NCBI GenBank assembly: GCA_028572065.1 | Contig: JAPVWK010000005.1 | Span: 1-35,500 of the forward strand | Length of the DNA: 35,500 bases | From: Candidatus Methanophagales archaeon | GTDB lineage: Archaea > Halobacteriota > Syntropharchaeia > Alkanophagales > Methanospirareceae | Direction: 5' to 3' | Part shown: one piece after another, positions 17,350 through 26,249 of the stretch | How the letters are laid out: each line of letters opens with the position of its first letter | How positions within the stretch are numbered: position 1 is the first letter of the stretch | Position numbers and translations under genes: made by a program | Notes under the pieces: generated by a model | Databases searched by the model: none | What the model saw: only the letters and a program-made list of their open reading frames with translations | What the model was told of the DNA's origin: nothing

Positions 17350-18033
17350 CTATCTTCTCCTTCGTACGAGATAAGCAACCACTAACAGCCCTGCAATAGC
17401 AAACACGGATTCAAAACCGGGCGAGTGCGTATATTCGTATGGTTCTATGCTTTTTGGTGTTGGCCTTGCTGTTGGCTCTGCCGTAGTGGACCTTGCTGTT
17501 GGCTTTGCCGTTGGCTCTGCCGTTGGCTTTGCCTCCTCTAACAAAGCGTGGTAGCGCTCACGTAAATCGGTTGGCTTTGCCGTTGTTTTCATTCCTTCTG
17601 CGGCATTACTCACTTCCCCTGTCGTTTCCCTTGTGCCTCCCTGTTCCGTACATGTAGCATGCTTGATGTTACTACAGTCTTTCGCCAATATGTCCCCACC
17701 ACATACCGTTCCGTCCGTCGAAATACCTAACAGACATATAGCACCATCCAATCTATCGAATTCACAACTGCACGTCACTAACTCGTCATCCGGCAGTCCG
17801 ATGTTTTTGGACAGCGGAAAGCAGCGAATATCGCCTGTCTCCGGATTTCTTGTGTCCCAAACTCGCCACTCACTGAACGTGGTGCCAAGACTCTCACGTA
17901 TTTCAGCCCCATATCTTTCCCCTTCTTGCTCGCAAAGCCATTCAACTTCTTCTAACGCAACGGCAGGCACTATCATTAGCGAGAACATCAGCGCAATCAC
18001 TAATGCAGCGACTACAAAACTTTTTCGTTCCAT
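17350..18033 (-). CDS. Secreted cysteine-rich protein with PGF-CTERM anchor
   Basis: A 227-residue surface protein that I cannot name. Residues 1-26 are a signal peptide (VAALVIALMFSLMIVPAVA). The mature domain (about 27-140) has eight or more cysteines (CSCEF, TVCGG, KDCS, ATCTEQ), suggesting disulfides. Residues about 150-195 are a Pro/Thr/Ala stalk with repeats such as PTAKPTAR. The end, SPGFESVFAIAGLLVVAYLV followed by RRRR, is a PGF-CTERM sorting signal, which archaeosortase A removes with lipid attachment to the cell surface. AGGAGG precedes the ATG closely. It sits in the envelope cluster between the PH-like and three-helix proteins. Confidence 0.85.
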   Translation of the reverse strand: MERKSFVVAALVIALMFSLMIVPAVALEEVEWLCEQEGERYGAEIRESLGTTFSEWRVWDTRNPETGDIRCFPLSKNIGLPDDELVTCSCEFDRLDGAICLLGISTDGTVCGGDILAKDCSNIKHATCTEQGGTRETTGEVSNAAEGMKTTAKPTDLRERYHALLEEAKPTAEPTAKPTARSTTAEPTARPTPKSIEPYEYTHSPGFESVFAIAGLLVVAYLVRRRR

Positions 18034-18180
18034 TTTTTCCGTTTTTTCCTCCTAAAGTATTAAACCCTCTCCGCGGGGACGTGGACAGAGCCCACGAGTT
18101 TAGAATTTGGTGCGTATGATTTAGGATTTACCACACTTCATTGAACAAATATGATTAGCCCCGATCGGTATGTAGTAGTT

Positions 18181-18591
18181 TTACACCACCAGTTCTTCTC
18201 TACGTAACGGCTCCTTTTGCACTGGAACCCTGGCACGCATGCCTTTGCCTATCGCTTGCATCGCTTCACTCGCAGCATCATGCGGCAGACCGCGCATATT
18301 GGCAACGCCAAGCCGGGTTATGAAACTGAGTTTACTCGAAAAAAAGCCGCGTCTAACGCTTATGTTGTGAAAGAAATCATAGCCATAAGTGTCTAAATGG
18401 TAGCCAAACCACGTTGTAGTATAGAAAATCACCTGGACATCCGTTACGATTACCCAACCGGGCCAGAGCAATTTATACCACCGTTTCTGTGTGGTTGAGT
18501 ACAGCACTTTTTCGTCCTTGGCAATCACTCTCTTTTTGATAAGCTTTTTGATAACCGGGTCTTTTATCTCTTTTTCTTCTGTCTCTTCCAT
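18181..18591 (-). CDS. Small PH-like domain protein
   Basis: A 136-residue cytoplasmic protein without a signal peptide. Residues about 25-100 (KVLYSTTQKRWYKLLWPGWVIVTDVQVIFYTTT) resemble the bacterial PH-like fold (bPH/YvbH type), with a helix near the end (AASEAMQAIGKGMRA). A charged N-terminus (MEETEEKEIKDPVIKKLIKK) may be a helical linker. Such domains usually bind proteins or membranes. It follows the giant vWA/membrane protein by 38 bases with a GGGGGTG ribosome site, so it may bind that protein's cytoplasmic side. That partner is inference. Confidence 0.65.
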   Translation of the reverse strand: MEETEEKEIKDPVIKKLIKKRVIAKDEKVLYSTTQKRWYKLLWPGWVIVTDVQVIFYTTTWFGYHLDTYGYDFFHNISVRRGFFSSKLSFITRLGVANMRGLPHDAASEAMQAIGKGMRARVPVQKEPLRREELVV

Positions 18592-18629
18592 TTGTTTTCA
18601 CCCCCTAGTTTTGTTTTCCTCGCTTCACA

Positions 18630-21600
18630 TCATACTAAATTGATCCATTCCATAAATTTGTAGAACAACAACCCCCCTATTAGTACTACCGAACCAGCCA
18701 AAGCAACCCACCCTAAAAAGAATGATATTATTAAAGGGTCAATCCGGTGAAGGATTAGTGAGATGTACAACAATCCTGAAATAACAAATAACGAGATTGC
18801 AAGGAGCTTATTCCACTCGAAGATTATCGTGCCTTCTTTACCGCCAAATGGGAGTAATGAAGTGAACAACAACATCGCCACTACAGGTATGGCTACATTT
18901 TCAACCAAAATCACCCATGAGTCGTCACTGAGCCATTTAGAAGCGGCATAATGAAAAAATACGAACAAAGAGCCCAAACACAATATATTTCCTAGACAAA
19001 TTAAACCTTTCACTCGTGGACTCAAATCCTCCCAGATAATAGTCCTCAGTGGTTTTCCAAAAGGAGACCCGAAGAGTCCAGAGCATAATACAAGAATTGT
19101 AGAGGTCTTGTCAATTACAGCTCCGACCTCTGCGTCCAGTACCCAGGCCATGAAATGCTGTACGAACTCTCTGCCCAGGAGGATAATGCCCATCAGAGCT
19201 AATATCGAAAAGAAAGTGCTAAGTGCATTAGGCCCGAAACCCTCTAAAGTTGGTACCTGGAACAGTACTTCTTTATAAAATATTGAGAACGTCTCTACTG
19301 TTCTCTTAGGTAATTCGCTTTGTAGCGTGTAAGCGAATGATAGAATGCCAATGCTAAGCATAACCCTGAGAATATCACCGAATATTGTTGTGCGATACTT
19401 TCCGTATAAGATGCTGTAATTAAGAGAGAGTTTTACATCCCACTTGCCATTTCCATGCCGACCATGCGTTTCGGTTGTAGTACGCAGACTGGTGGCAGCA
19501 GCGCCCGCAGCGACCCCTATCGCGGTGATACATACAATCAAAACGCCAAACAAAGTAGCGGGTGGGACCATCGGCTTCTCAATGTCCACAATTATGGTGT
19601 CTGTTACAGATACGTCACCGTCTTGATCCACAAACCCCGTTGCTTCTATCTGATATGAACCACCCGATACATTGGTGTCATTCAGGTCCCAATCAAAATA
19701 AAATGGTGGTGGGTAGTTGTCCCACCGTTTTTCCCAACCCATCCCTTTAATCAAGAGCGAAACTCTTTGTAGGTCATCGCTACCCCAAACATTGATGGCC
19801 GTGGCATTACGAAGTTTAGCACCTGATGGCGGACTGCATATCTTTATCCAGGGATTTATTGTGCCACTAATAGTGTGAGTAGTCTCGGGAACTATATCAG
19901 CACCCACAAACGTCTCTGTGTACTTATCCGGGAATTCAATCGTGACCGTAGTCGGTACAATACTTATATTCGTCAAGTTTTGGTGATATTGTTGATAACG
20001 TTGTTGTATCTCTTGCAGGTCCAATTCCGGCATGGTGTACGTGTTATCCGTGGGCACGACCAATTTCGGTATCATAACTGTGGTTTCTCTAGCCGAAATC
20101 GTGATGACGGCTGCATCGTCATATATCCGCCTTAACTCGTGTTCTATAGTTTTGGCTATCGCAAACCGAGCAGCTAGCCAAGCGGCTTCCTCTAGGGGTG
20201 ATAGATCGTAGAAGAAGCTGATTATAGTATCTCCGCTCTCTTTTATCGCGACATTGCAGTTTCTCAGTTGAGATTCTTGTTCCGAAATAACTGCCGTACC
20301 CTGCAATGGCACATTCAGGATCGGAGTTTCCGGATCGTTAGAGAGAATACATAACTTTGCTCTTTTTTTGCCTTCTGATGTTGGCGCAAATAGGACTTTA
20401 ACTGTGCATGCTCTTGATTGTGCTAATGTCTTACCGCGGCAGTTGTTGTCCTGAATACGGAACTCATCATCATCCACATCGGTAATCGAAAGATAGCCAA
20501 TCCAAAGGTCTTCACTGCCTGTGTTTGTGATGGTAAACATCATAGGTGACGACGTGCCAGTCACGTACATACGACCAAAGTTGTGAGATGTAGGTAAGAC
20601 CGAGATAGCGGGTTCTAAAGAGGCAGAGGGGCTTGGTAGTGGTTTTTGTGTTGGCGTTGGCGTTGATGTAGGCACAACTATTCGTGTTGGTTTGGGCGTG
20701 CTTGTATATGTTCTTGTTCGTTTAGGAGTGTGGGTTGGTTCTCGTGTTGGCGTTGCCGTTTCCACGTCCGATGGGCGGGGAGTTGGTTCACGCACCGTTA
20801 CAGTGACCTTCTGAGCCTCTAATACGGTACCATCACCCAACACATCTATATTGAACTTATAGGTGCCGCCTTTCGTTCCATCAGGGACGGTTACTTTAAC
20901 AGTAAATGTTTTTGTCGTCTTAGCACCGACATTGGTATGTTTAGTGGGTGTAAAGGATACCCAACTTTCATAGTCGGGCTCTGCTCTTAATGTGAGCTCT
21001 CCTATCGTCTCCACCTCAGCTACCAGCATGCTGGTTACTTCCTCTGGTATTTTCGATGCCTCGGTTAGCTTGTAATAGTGACCCCCCGTCTCGTCAGCCA
21101 TGTGCTTCCACGGTCTATCATCCATGCCTGAATGCAATGCCAATACCGTTATCCCCTGGGACTTCAACTCCGCTACCACATCCTTGAAGTCTAAGTCGTC
21201 GGCTGTGCCCACCTTACCGTCTCTTCCTGGATCTATATCATGTGGGATATCATCACCGAACATAATGACTATTTTCTTAGCTCCTGTTCTCCAGTTTACT
21301 CCCGAGTCTGCATAAGTCTCATACAACGCTCGTGTGTATGCCTCGGGATCATTACTACCACCAGTACCCAGCGTCAAGTCGTTTATCGCATCACGCACCG
21401 CATTGGTATTTGTCGTTATCCCCTTTTTCAACAGATAGACACTAGGACCCCCTCCATAACAGTGGTAGTCCATAAAACCTGCCACACCAAATGCGCTATC
21501 AGACACCGACTCAAGTAGGCTATTCATTATGTGCTGTGACTCCGTCTGCATAGTGCTCAGCTCTTTGGTCATGCTTCCTGTAAGGTCAAACTCAAACAGT

Positions 21601-22802
21601 ACATCTACTTTCGTTATTGGCTTTCCCTCCGCGGTGGTGTAGGTCTTCGTTTCTGTGACGGACTCACCGGGGTTTAATGTTGCTATCAGTGTATCAGGAC
21701 TTAATATTCCGCCTTCACTGGGAGTGGTAGATCTTGTAGGGGGTGTTGGTTCCGGTGTTGGTTCCGGTGTTGGTTCCGGTGTTGGTTCCGGTGTTGGTTC
21801 TAGTTTCTCGGTTATTAATATGTCAACGGAGTCATATGAATCTGATTCATCCAAATCTGTTACTCTAATTGTGTAAAGTCCCGGATCTTTGAACTCAACC
21901 ACGTATCTTCTTACGCCGTCATCGTCAATTATGTCGTTGAGCGTGAAAGTTGTTTTATCCATTGGGTTGTCATCAAGTCCCGATGGGAAATAGGCATTTG
22001 TGCTAAAAGGGTCGGATTTTATTTCTATACTGTGTCCTGGTACACCCATTACTGTAAGTTTCACGTTTTCCAGTTCAGGTACTTCTGTCGTATCTGCTTT
22101 TATCTTCACCTCACTTTTCAATATAGTCAGTTCTCTTTTTACGCTCTGGGCATCCAATCCACATGCGTTATCGGGTTGGGATTTCACTTGGAATGTGTAA
22201 TATCCGGCATTCCAGCCAGTGGTGTCAATAATTAAATCTTTCAATTTACTCACTGTAATTCCTTTGAATTGTTGCGTATTTTTTTCTGTTATCGGGCCTT
22301 CTGGACCTATTATCGCGAGGTCAACTCGGTCCTCATCATTCAGGTTTATACCACCAACGTCTACAGTAAGCATTGTACCACGTGCAAGTGACGACACGTC
22401 CCCACCCATTACTTTTAGTTTCAGTGGCATATCTGGCTCTTCGGCGGAAAGTTGTGCTTCGTAACCCCCAGGTTCACCGTTCACATAAAAAGTTCCTGAA
22501 GTCCGCCAGTTCGTGGTATCGATGTAATACCGCCCGTTTTTTTCTGTCGCAGTATATGTAGTTTCTAAATACCCGGATACGTACAGGTTTACTATAGGTG
22601 GTGCGGTCCAATCAGTATTAATAAATTCCAAATCTTGCCCAAGTAGTACGGTTTGTACCGACGGTTGCTTCTCAATAATATTGTACGGTCCGCCAACACT
22701 GTAAGCGCTTATGCTACACATCATTGAGGTCGTTACCGAAGCGATTATTATCGCTACTAGTACAAAGCTCAATAATGCTTTCCCGCTCACCCTTGTCCCC
22801 AT
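18630..22802 (-). CDS. Giant vWA and Hydin-like surface protein with polytopic membrane C-terminus
   Basis: About 1,390 residues, an unusual layout (numbering here from a GTG five codons upstream of the chosen ATG). A signal/anchor (15-38) is followed by beta-rich S-layer-like domains (about 44-335, the first like DUF3821). A (PTPE)n stalk spans 340-362. A vWA domain (about 403-600) has the MIDAS form DLTGS (411-415) and FGDDIPHD (520-527). A second Pro/Thr stalk covers 678-732. An ASPM/SPD-2/Hydin-type beta domain covers about 737-843 (NFGRMYVTGTSS, VLFAPTSEGKKRA, SNDP). A mixed domain follows (850-1080). About seven to eight hydrophobic helices from 1087 to the end make an integral membrane part. 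I chose the ATG at 22802 because GGTGGTGAG lies 8 bases ahead. It probably senses or binds something outside and anchors in the membrane; the function is unknown. Confidence 0.85.
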   Translation of the reverse strand: MGTRVSGKALLSFVLVAIIIASVTTSMMCSISAYSVGGPYNIIEKQPSVQTVLLGQDLEFINTDWTAPPIVNLYVSGYLETTYTATEKNGRYYIDTTNWRTSGTFYVNGEPGGYEAQLSAEEPDMPLKLKVMGGDVSSLARGTMLTVDVGGINLNDEDRVDLAIIGPEGPITEKNTQQFKGITVSKLKDLIIDTTGWNAGYYTFQVKSQPDNACGLDAQSVKRELTILKSEVKIKADTTEVPELENVKLTVMGVPGHSIEIKSDPFSTNAYFPSGLDDNPMDKTTFTLNDIIDDDGVRRYVVEFKDPGLYTIRVTDLDESDSYDSVDILITEKLEPTPEPTPEPTPEPTPEPTPPTRSTTPSEGGILSPDTLIATLNPGESVTETKTYTTAEGKPITKVDVLFEFDLTGSMTKELSTMQTESQHIMNSLLESVSDSAFGVAGFMDYHCYGGGPSVYLLKKGITTNTNAVRDAINDLTLGTGGSNDPEAYTRALYETYADSGVNWRTGAKKIVIMFGDDIPHDIDPGRDGKVGTADDLDFKDVVAELKSQGITVLALHSGMDDRPWKHMADETGGHYYKLTEASKIPEEVTSMLVAEVETIGELTLRAEPDYESWVSFTPTKHTNVGAKTTKTFTVKVTVPDGTKGGTYKFNIDVLGDGTVLEAQKVTVTVREPTPRPSDVETATPTREPTHTPKRTRTYTSTPKPTRIVVPTSTPTPTQKPLPSPSASLEPAISVLPTSHNFGRMYVTGTSSPMMFTITNTGSEDLWIGYLSITDVDDDEFRIQDNNCRGKTLAQSRACTVKVLFAPTSEGKKRAKLCILSNDPETPILNVPLQGTAVISEQESQLRNCNVAIKESGDTIISFFYDLSPLEEAAWLAARFAIAKTIEHELRRIYDDAAVITISARETTVMIPKLVVPTDNTYTMPELDLQEIQQRYQQYHQNLTNISIVPTTVTIEFPDKYTETFVGADIVPETTHTISGTINPWIKICSPPSGAKLRNATAINVWGSDDLQRVSLLIKGMGWEKRWDNYPPPFYFDWDLNDTNVSGGSYQIEATGFVDQDGDVSVTDTIIVDIEKPMVPPATLFGVLIVCITAIGVAAGAAATSLRTTTETHGRHGNGKWDVKLSLNYSILYGKYRTTIFGDILRVMLSIGILSFAYTLQSELPKRTVETFSIFYKEVLFQVPTLEGFGPNALSTFFSILALMGIILLGREFVQHFMAWVLDAEVGAVIDKTSTILVLCSGLFGSPFGKPLRTIIWEDLSPRVKGLICLGNILCLGSLFVFFHYAASKWLSDDSWVILVENVAIPVVAMLLFTSLLPFGGKEGTIIFEWNKLLAISLFVISGLLYISLILHRIDPLIISFFLGWVALAGSVVLIGGLLFYKFMEWINLV
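21742..21801 (-). repeat. 12-bp tandem repeat coding the PTPE stalk
   Basis: Five head-to-tail copies of GGTGTTGGTTCC (plus-strand reading; the last differs by its final base) encode repeated Pro-Thr-Pro-Glu in the first stalk of the giant vWA protein. Identity at the DNA level shows recent expansion, so copy number may vary between strains. Confidence 0.9.
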
Positions 22803-22863
22803 TTTCGATCTCACCACCCTATTTCTTTCCGATGGATATAGTATCTATTATTGATACGTGGAA

Positions 22864-23113
22864 TCATGATTCAGATGACCAAAACACGAAAGCGTCAGGA
22901 TTATCCTCCTGCCCGATTAGTTCTTCGGGGACGGTGGTAGCATAATATAACATGACAACGCTATTTTCTGTACTATAACTACTACCCACATTAAATAAGG
23001 CGTCACCCATCCATCCAGGAGGAACACCCACATCCAGATTAACCTCGCCACTTTGCTTGACCAACCAGTACAATTAAGAGAGTTAGTAAAAGAAGTATTT
23101 GACTTTTTTTCAT
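22864..23113 (-). pseudogene. Small secreted protein with frameshift after its signal peptide
   Basis: The ATG at 23113 opens a clear signal peptide (MKKSQILLLLTLLIVLVG) but that frame stops soon after (KWRG). The neighbouring frame continues with a plausible secreted domain: SGEVNLDVGVPPGWMGD, then GSSYSTENSVVMLYY and a stop at 22864. Removing one base near 23058-23068 would join them into a protein of about 82 residues. So this is either a fresh frameshift mutation or a sequence error. It is the first gene of the envelope cluster, 61 bases before the vWA gene. I do not recognise the family. Confidence 0.6.
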
Positions 23114-23252
23114 GACGCTACCCCACTTAACATTTATGCATCATAGCAACCCGCCTTAAAAGCTTTTCGGTTTTTTCATTCTCAAGCATACTACACAGGA
23201 TATTTTCACACTAAACACGAGCTTCATCAAGAATAGTGTTACAAAACGTTAT

Positions 23253-24548
23253 TCACACCCGTTCAAACCGTCGTAACACAACACCTTCTGCCACTTTAGG
23301 CAAAAACAATGTGGACTTCTGCGGAAACCCTTTCCGCTCCACCTGTGCCTTGTATTCCACATCTGCTATCCGCAGCGGTTTCAGGAAAAATGCAACTCTG
23401 TAATCACCCGTATCCACCTTTTCAATTGCATCCTTCGGACTGGCCGTGAAAACAATGCTTTCCTCGGGTTTGCCGATAAGCGTAGGATCAATAAGCCACT
23501 CATGCAGACTAATTACATCCAGCCCCACCCGCTCACCTCTCACCTCTGACAACTCCCGTATCCGCTGCTCATCCGCCCGCAGCAAATAGAACTGTTTGCC
23601 GTCATACATACACAACCTAACGTCAAAATCGTTTGTGTGTTCGTTTAGCTTTGTATAGACATCACACCGGTCACAACGTTCAACGTTAAAATTCGCTTTT
23701 AGTCTATCCCGGAGTTCAGGCATGCGGCATTCTTTCACACATCGGTGCCAGGGCAGCAATAACAGCGCTCGATCACCACCTTCCACAAGCATCATCAACG
23801 TATCCGCCGTTCCGCCGTCTTTGCTCAACTGGTAAGAAGCGGTATATCTGTGATGCCCATCAAGAATCATAACGCTCTTGTCACGCATCAACTGCTGAAT
23901 CTTAGCCATTACCTCATTGTCCGAAACTTCCCAGAGCAGGTGACGATACCCATCTAACATGACATCCACAATCGGTTTTCTATTCGCATTTAGCTGCAAG
24001 TCCGGTCGGCGAAACCCTAAATACTGCTCGAGAATATCGTTTATCGCGTGGTCCGGCATATTGTATTCCGCAACAATAGGCGAGAAGTTCATACCGCATT
24101 CTTTCATCAACTGGTATCGCTCCCGCATGCTCGAGTCAAATGTCTTCTCGTGCCCTAATATATGCTGGTCGTTGAGTTTCTCAAGTTTTAGCAGTGCTAT
24201 CAGCCCGAACATGAAATAAGTGTCTCTTTGTTCTTCTTTTGGAATTTGTTCCCGAATCTCATCCGAAATGCTGTATCTGATCCCGTAGATATAGAAAGCG
24301 GGTTTTGTACACTCTTTTAAAATACCGTCATTGAAGAAACGCACCACACTTTTTTTCGCGTGCGCCACAAAATCTTGCTCCTTTACGCCCGCTCTTCTCG
24401 TGGTACACTGGATTACATTATTCTTCTCGGCCGAGTATTTATCGTACCGCGAGGCGTCTATTGTGTCATAGACAGGGCAAATAAGCTCCGCTCGGTCTTC
24501 CCGTTTCGGGTTCAGTACTGTCGCTTTGAATGGTTTTAAGAATACCAT
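23253..24548 (-). CDS. DUF1015 family protein
   Basis: A 431-residue DUF1015 protein, of unknown biochemical role. Family marks are visible: FKATVLNP and CPVYDTIDASRYDKYS near the start, YFMFGLIALLKLE followed by LGHEKTFDSSMRERYQLMK, and the strongest motif ILDGHHRYTASYQLSKDGG in the middle. The length is normal. Relatives sometimes lie next to serine or phosphoglycerate metabolism genes, but no such neighbour is present here. It is transcribed alone, divergent from the nitroreductase. Confidence 0.88.
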   Translation of the reverse strand: MVFLKPFKATVLNPKREDRAELICPVYDTIDASRYDKYSAEKNNVIQCTTRRAGVKEQDFVAHAKKSVVRFFNDGILKECTKPAFYIYGIRYSISDEIREQIPKEEQRDTYFMFGLIALLKLEKLNDQHILGHEKTFDSSMRERYQLMKECGMNFSPIVAEYNMPDHAINDILEQYLGFRRPDLQLNANRKPIVDVMLDGYRHLLWEVSDNEVMAKIQQLMRDKSVMILDGHHRYTASYQLSKDGGTADTLMMLVEGGDRALLLLPWHRCVKECRMPELRDRLKANFNVERCDRCDVYTKLNEHTNDFDVRLCMYDGKQFYLLRADEQRIRELSEVRGERVGLDVISLHEWLIDPTLIGKPEESIVFTASPKDAIEKVDTGDYRVAFFLKPLRIADVEYKAQVERKGFPQKSTLFLPKVAEGVVLRRFERV

Positions 24549-24650
24549 GGCGTTTGTAAAATATCAAATGTTTTGTATATATCATACCGGTATATCTATT
24601 TGTAGAGTCCCGAAAATATTCCGTCAAGAAAGAATAAAATTGATGATTGG

Positions 24651-24679
24651 ACGCAGATTAACGCAGATTAACGCAGAAG
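24651..24679. repeat. Three tandem copies of a 10-bp unit
   Basis: ACGCAGATTA occurs at 24651-24660 and 24661-24670 and in part at 24671-24679 (ACGCAGAAG). This resembles the short CAGAT-type dispersed repeats seen in many genomes. The unit ACGCAGA also recurs in the mobile element at 29153-29316. It lies between the divergent DUF1015 and nitroreductase genes. The rest of the 200-bp gap is AT-rich and shows no gene. Confidence 0.7.
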
Positions 24680-24750
24680 AAATTAAATCGTGTGAAAGCA
24701 AAATAAAAATAGAACGCTACTATACAACACTGAAAGTCAAGGTATAAAAG

Positions 24751-25491
24751 ATGAACAGAAGAGTATCAAAAGAAGAAATAGGAGACAGATTCCAGCAAGA
24801 GACGAAGTATAAAAGAGGTCATCTTCCCGCCTGGCACCTGGATTGGACAAGCAAACCCGGTACGTATAAACGGTATCCAACAGCGCCAAAAGTCCTGCTC
24901 GAACCACAAGAGGCAGAAGGAGGGAGCACGCCGCTATGGGAAGTCCTGAGACGCCGCCGAAGTGTTCGGCGCTTCACAGATGAAACGGTGACAAAATCAG
25001 AACTATCTCAACTGTTGTGGGCAGCACAGGGCATTACCAATCCTGAATCTGGGTTCCGAACCGCGCCATCCGCAGGGGCATTGTACCCCGTGGAAACGTA
25101 TCTCGTGGTCAATCTCGTGGAGCACATTGACCAGGGAGTTTATCATTATGCCGTGGATAGACATGAACTAGAACAGTTACGAGCGGGCAATTTCCGTAGC
25201 CAAGTTGCACAGTCTGCCCTTGATCAAGAAATGGCGTACCATGCGAGCGTGGTCTTCGTCTGGACTGCCATCTTCGCACGGTCGAAGTGGAAATACAAGC
25301 AAAGAGCCTATCGCTACATATATCTGGATGCTGGACATATAGCACAGAATGTGGCGTTAGCTGCCGTTGCATTAAATCTCGGCAGTTGCCAGGTGGGTGC
25401 GCTCTACGATGACGAGGTAAACGCTCTTTTGGACACAACTGGCACAGATGAGAGTGTGGTTTACATGACGGTTGTCGGTAAGGAGAAATAG
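24751..25491 (+). CDS. SagB-type nitroreductase-family dehydrogenase
   Basis: A 246-residue FMN-dependent nitroreductase-fold protein of the SagB/ThcOx type. Residues 62-75 (LWEVLRRRRSVRRF) hold the FMN-phosphate arginines. TAPSAGALYPVETYLV (104-119) is the strong SagB-type motif. YIYLDAGHIAQNVALAAVAL (190-209) and GSCQVGALYDDE complete the core. In peptide-modifying systems SagB oxidises azolines to azoles, but stand-alone homologues are common in archaea and no YcaO or precursor peptide is nearby, so a general flavin oxidoreductase role is safer. The GNAT gene follows after 12 bases, an operon. Confidence 0.85.
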   Translation: MNRRVSKEEIGDRFQQETKYKRGHLPAWHLDWTSKPGTYKRYPTAPKVLLEPQEAEGGSTPLWEVLRRRRSVRRFTDETVTKSELSQLLWAAQGITNPESGFRTAPSAGALYPVETYLVVNLVEHIDQGVYHYAVDRHELEQLRAGNFRSQVAQSALDQEMAYHASVVFVWTAIFARSKWKYKQRAYRYIYLDAGHIAQNVALAAVALNLGSCQVGALYDDEVNALLDTTGTDESVVYMTVVGKEK

Positions 25492-25503
25492 GAGGGAAGT
25501 GGC

Positions 25504-25944
25504 GTGGTTAGCATTCGACATGCTGAGGAATCCGATGAAGCATCCGTGTATGAGTTAGTTACTGCTTTAATGGCTGTATCGCTTGACCGGAAGTCGTTTC
25601 ATGAGGTATTTGCCCTGAATCTTCATGACGACAATGTGCTGTACTATGTTGCCGAGCGTGATGGGTGTGTTATTGGCTTTGCAAGCCTCCATATCGAGCC
25701 TCAGCTACATCATGCCGGACTGGTAGGCGAGATACAGGAATTGATTGTGCATGAAACAGTCCGTGATAAAGGCATCGGCGCTAAACTCGTATCGCGGCTT
25801 GAGCTGGAGGCTGAGAAACGAGGGTGTGTCTCTATCGAAGTGACGACAAAGAATTTTCGGGTGGATGCACAACGCTTTTACGAGCAGGTGGGGTTCAAGC
25901 GAACGCATGTAAATTTTACAAAAAAAACGTATATATCCCTATAA
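25504..25944 (+). CDS. GNAT-family N-acetyltransferase
   Basis: A 146-residue GNAT acetyltransferase. The acetyl-CoA loop is seen as IQELIVHETVRDKGIGAKLV (about residues 78-97, the R/Q-x-x-G-x-G/A type) and the end shows AQRFYEQVGFKRTHVNFTKK. It starts with GTG at 25504, supported by AGGAGGGA at 25491-25498, which overlaps the stop of the nitroreductase gene. The substrate is unknown; amino groups of small molecules or protein ends are usual. Tight coupling suggests it acts with the nitroreductase. Confidence 0.88.
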   Translation: MVSIRHAEESDEASVYELVTALMAVSLDRKSFHEVFALNLHDDNVLYYVAERDGCVIGFASLHIEPQLHHAGLVGEIQELIVHETVRDKGIGAKLVSRLELEAEKRGCVSIEVTTKNFRVDAQRFYEQVGFKRTHVNFTKKTYISL

Positions 25945-25957
25945 GTAACGTACCGTT

Positions 25958-26249
25958 TCAGTGTCCTTCTAAAATACCCCGGCAGCGCTCAATCGGATTA
26001 TATTTACTGTGGTAAGGTGGATAAAAACCACCTTTGTTCCAAACGATCTACAATGAAGTCACGGGTCGCGATTGACGTGCCGAAGACAACGGACAGAAAA
26101 ACATTTGCTGGCTCAAAAATACCAGAAGGCAGCAAGTGGGCATCTGACACAGCATCGTGATCTAAAGCCACCTCAGGTTCATTTTCTCTTGTCTTCCCAT
26201 CCCGGGAAAAATCACCGATCTTCGCTTTAGCCTTTGTGTCACACGAAAA
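25958..26249 (-). pseudogene. ISAzo13-like transposase remnant
   Basis: Only the C-terminal part of a DDE transposase survives. Read leftwards it gives DTKAKAKIGDFSRDGKTR, DHDAVSD, GTSIATRDFIVDRLEQ, then a frameshift, then NKGGFYPPYHSKYNPIERC and RGILEGH before a stop at 25958. The YPPYHSKYNPIERC block is the hallmark of ISAzo13-type transposases. No start, no terminal repeats and a broken frame mean it is dead. It begins right against the stop of the phosphofructokinase gene, so the rest of the element was lost at that junction. Confidence 0.8.

Noticed and set aside
24651-24679. Possible start of a CRISPR array
   Set aside because: Only three touching copies of a 10-base unit with no spacers; no cas genes in the window.
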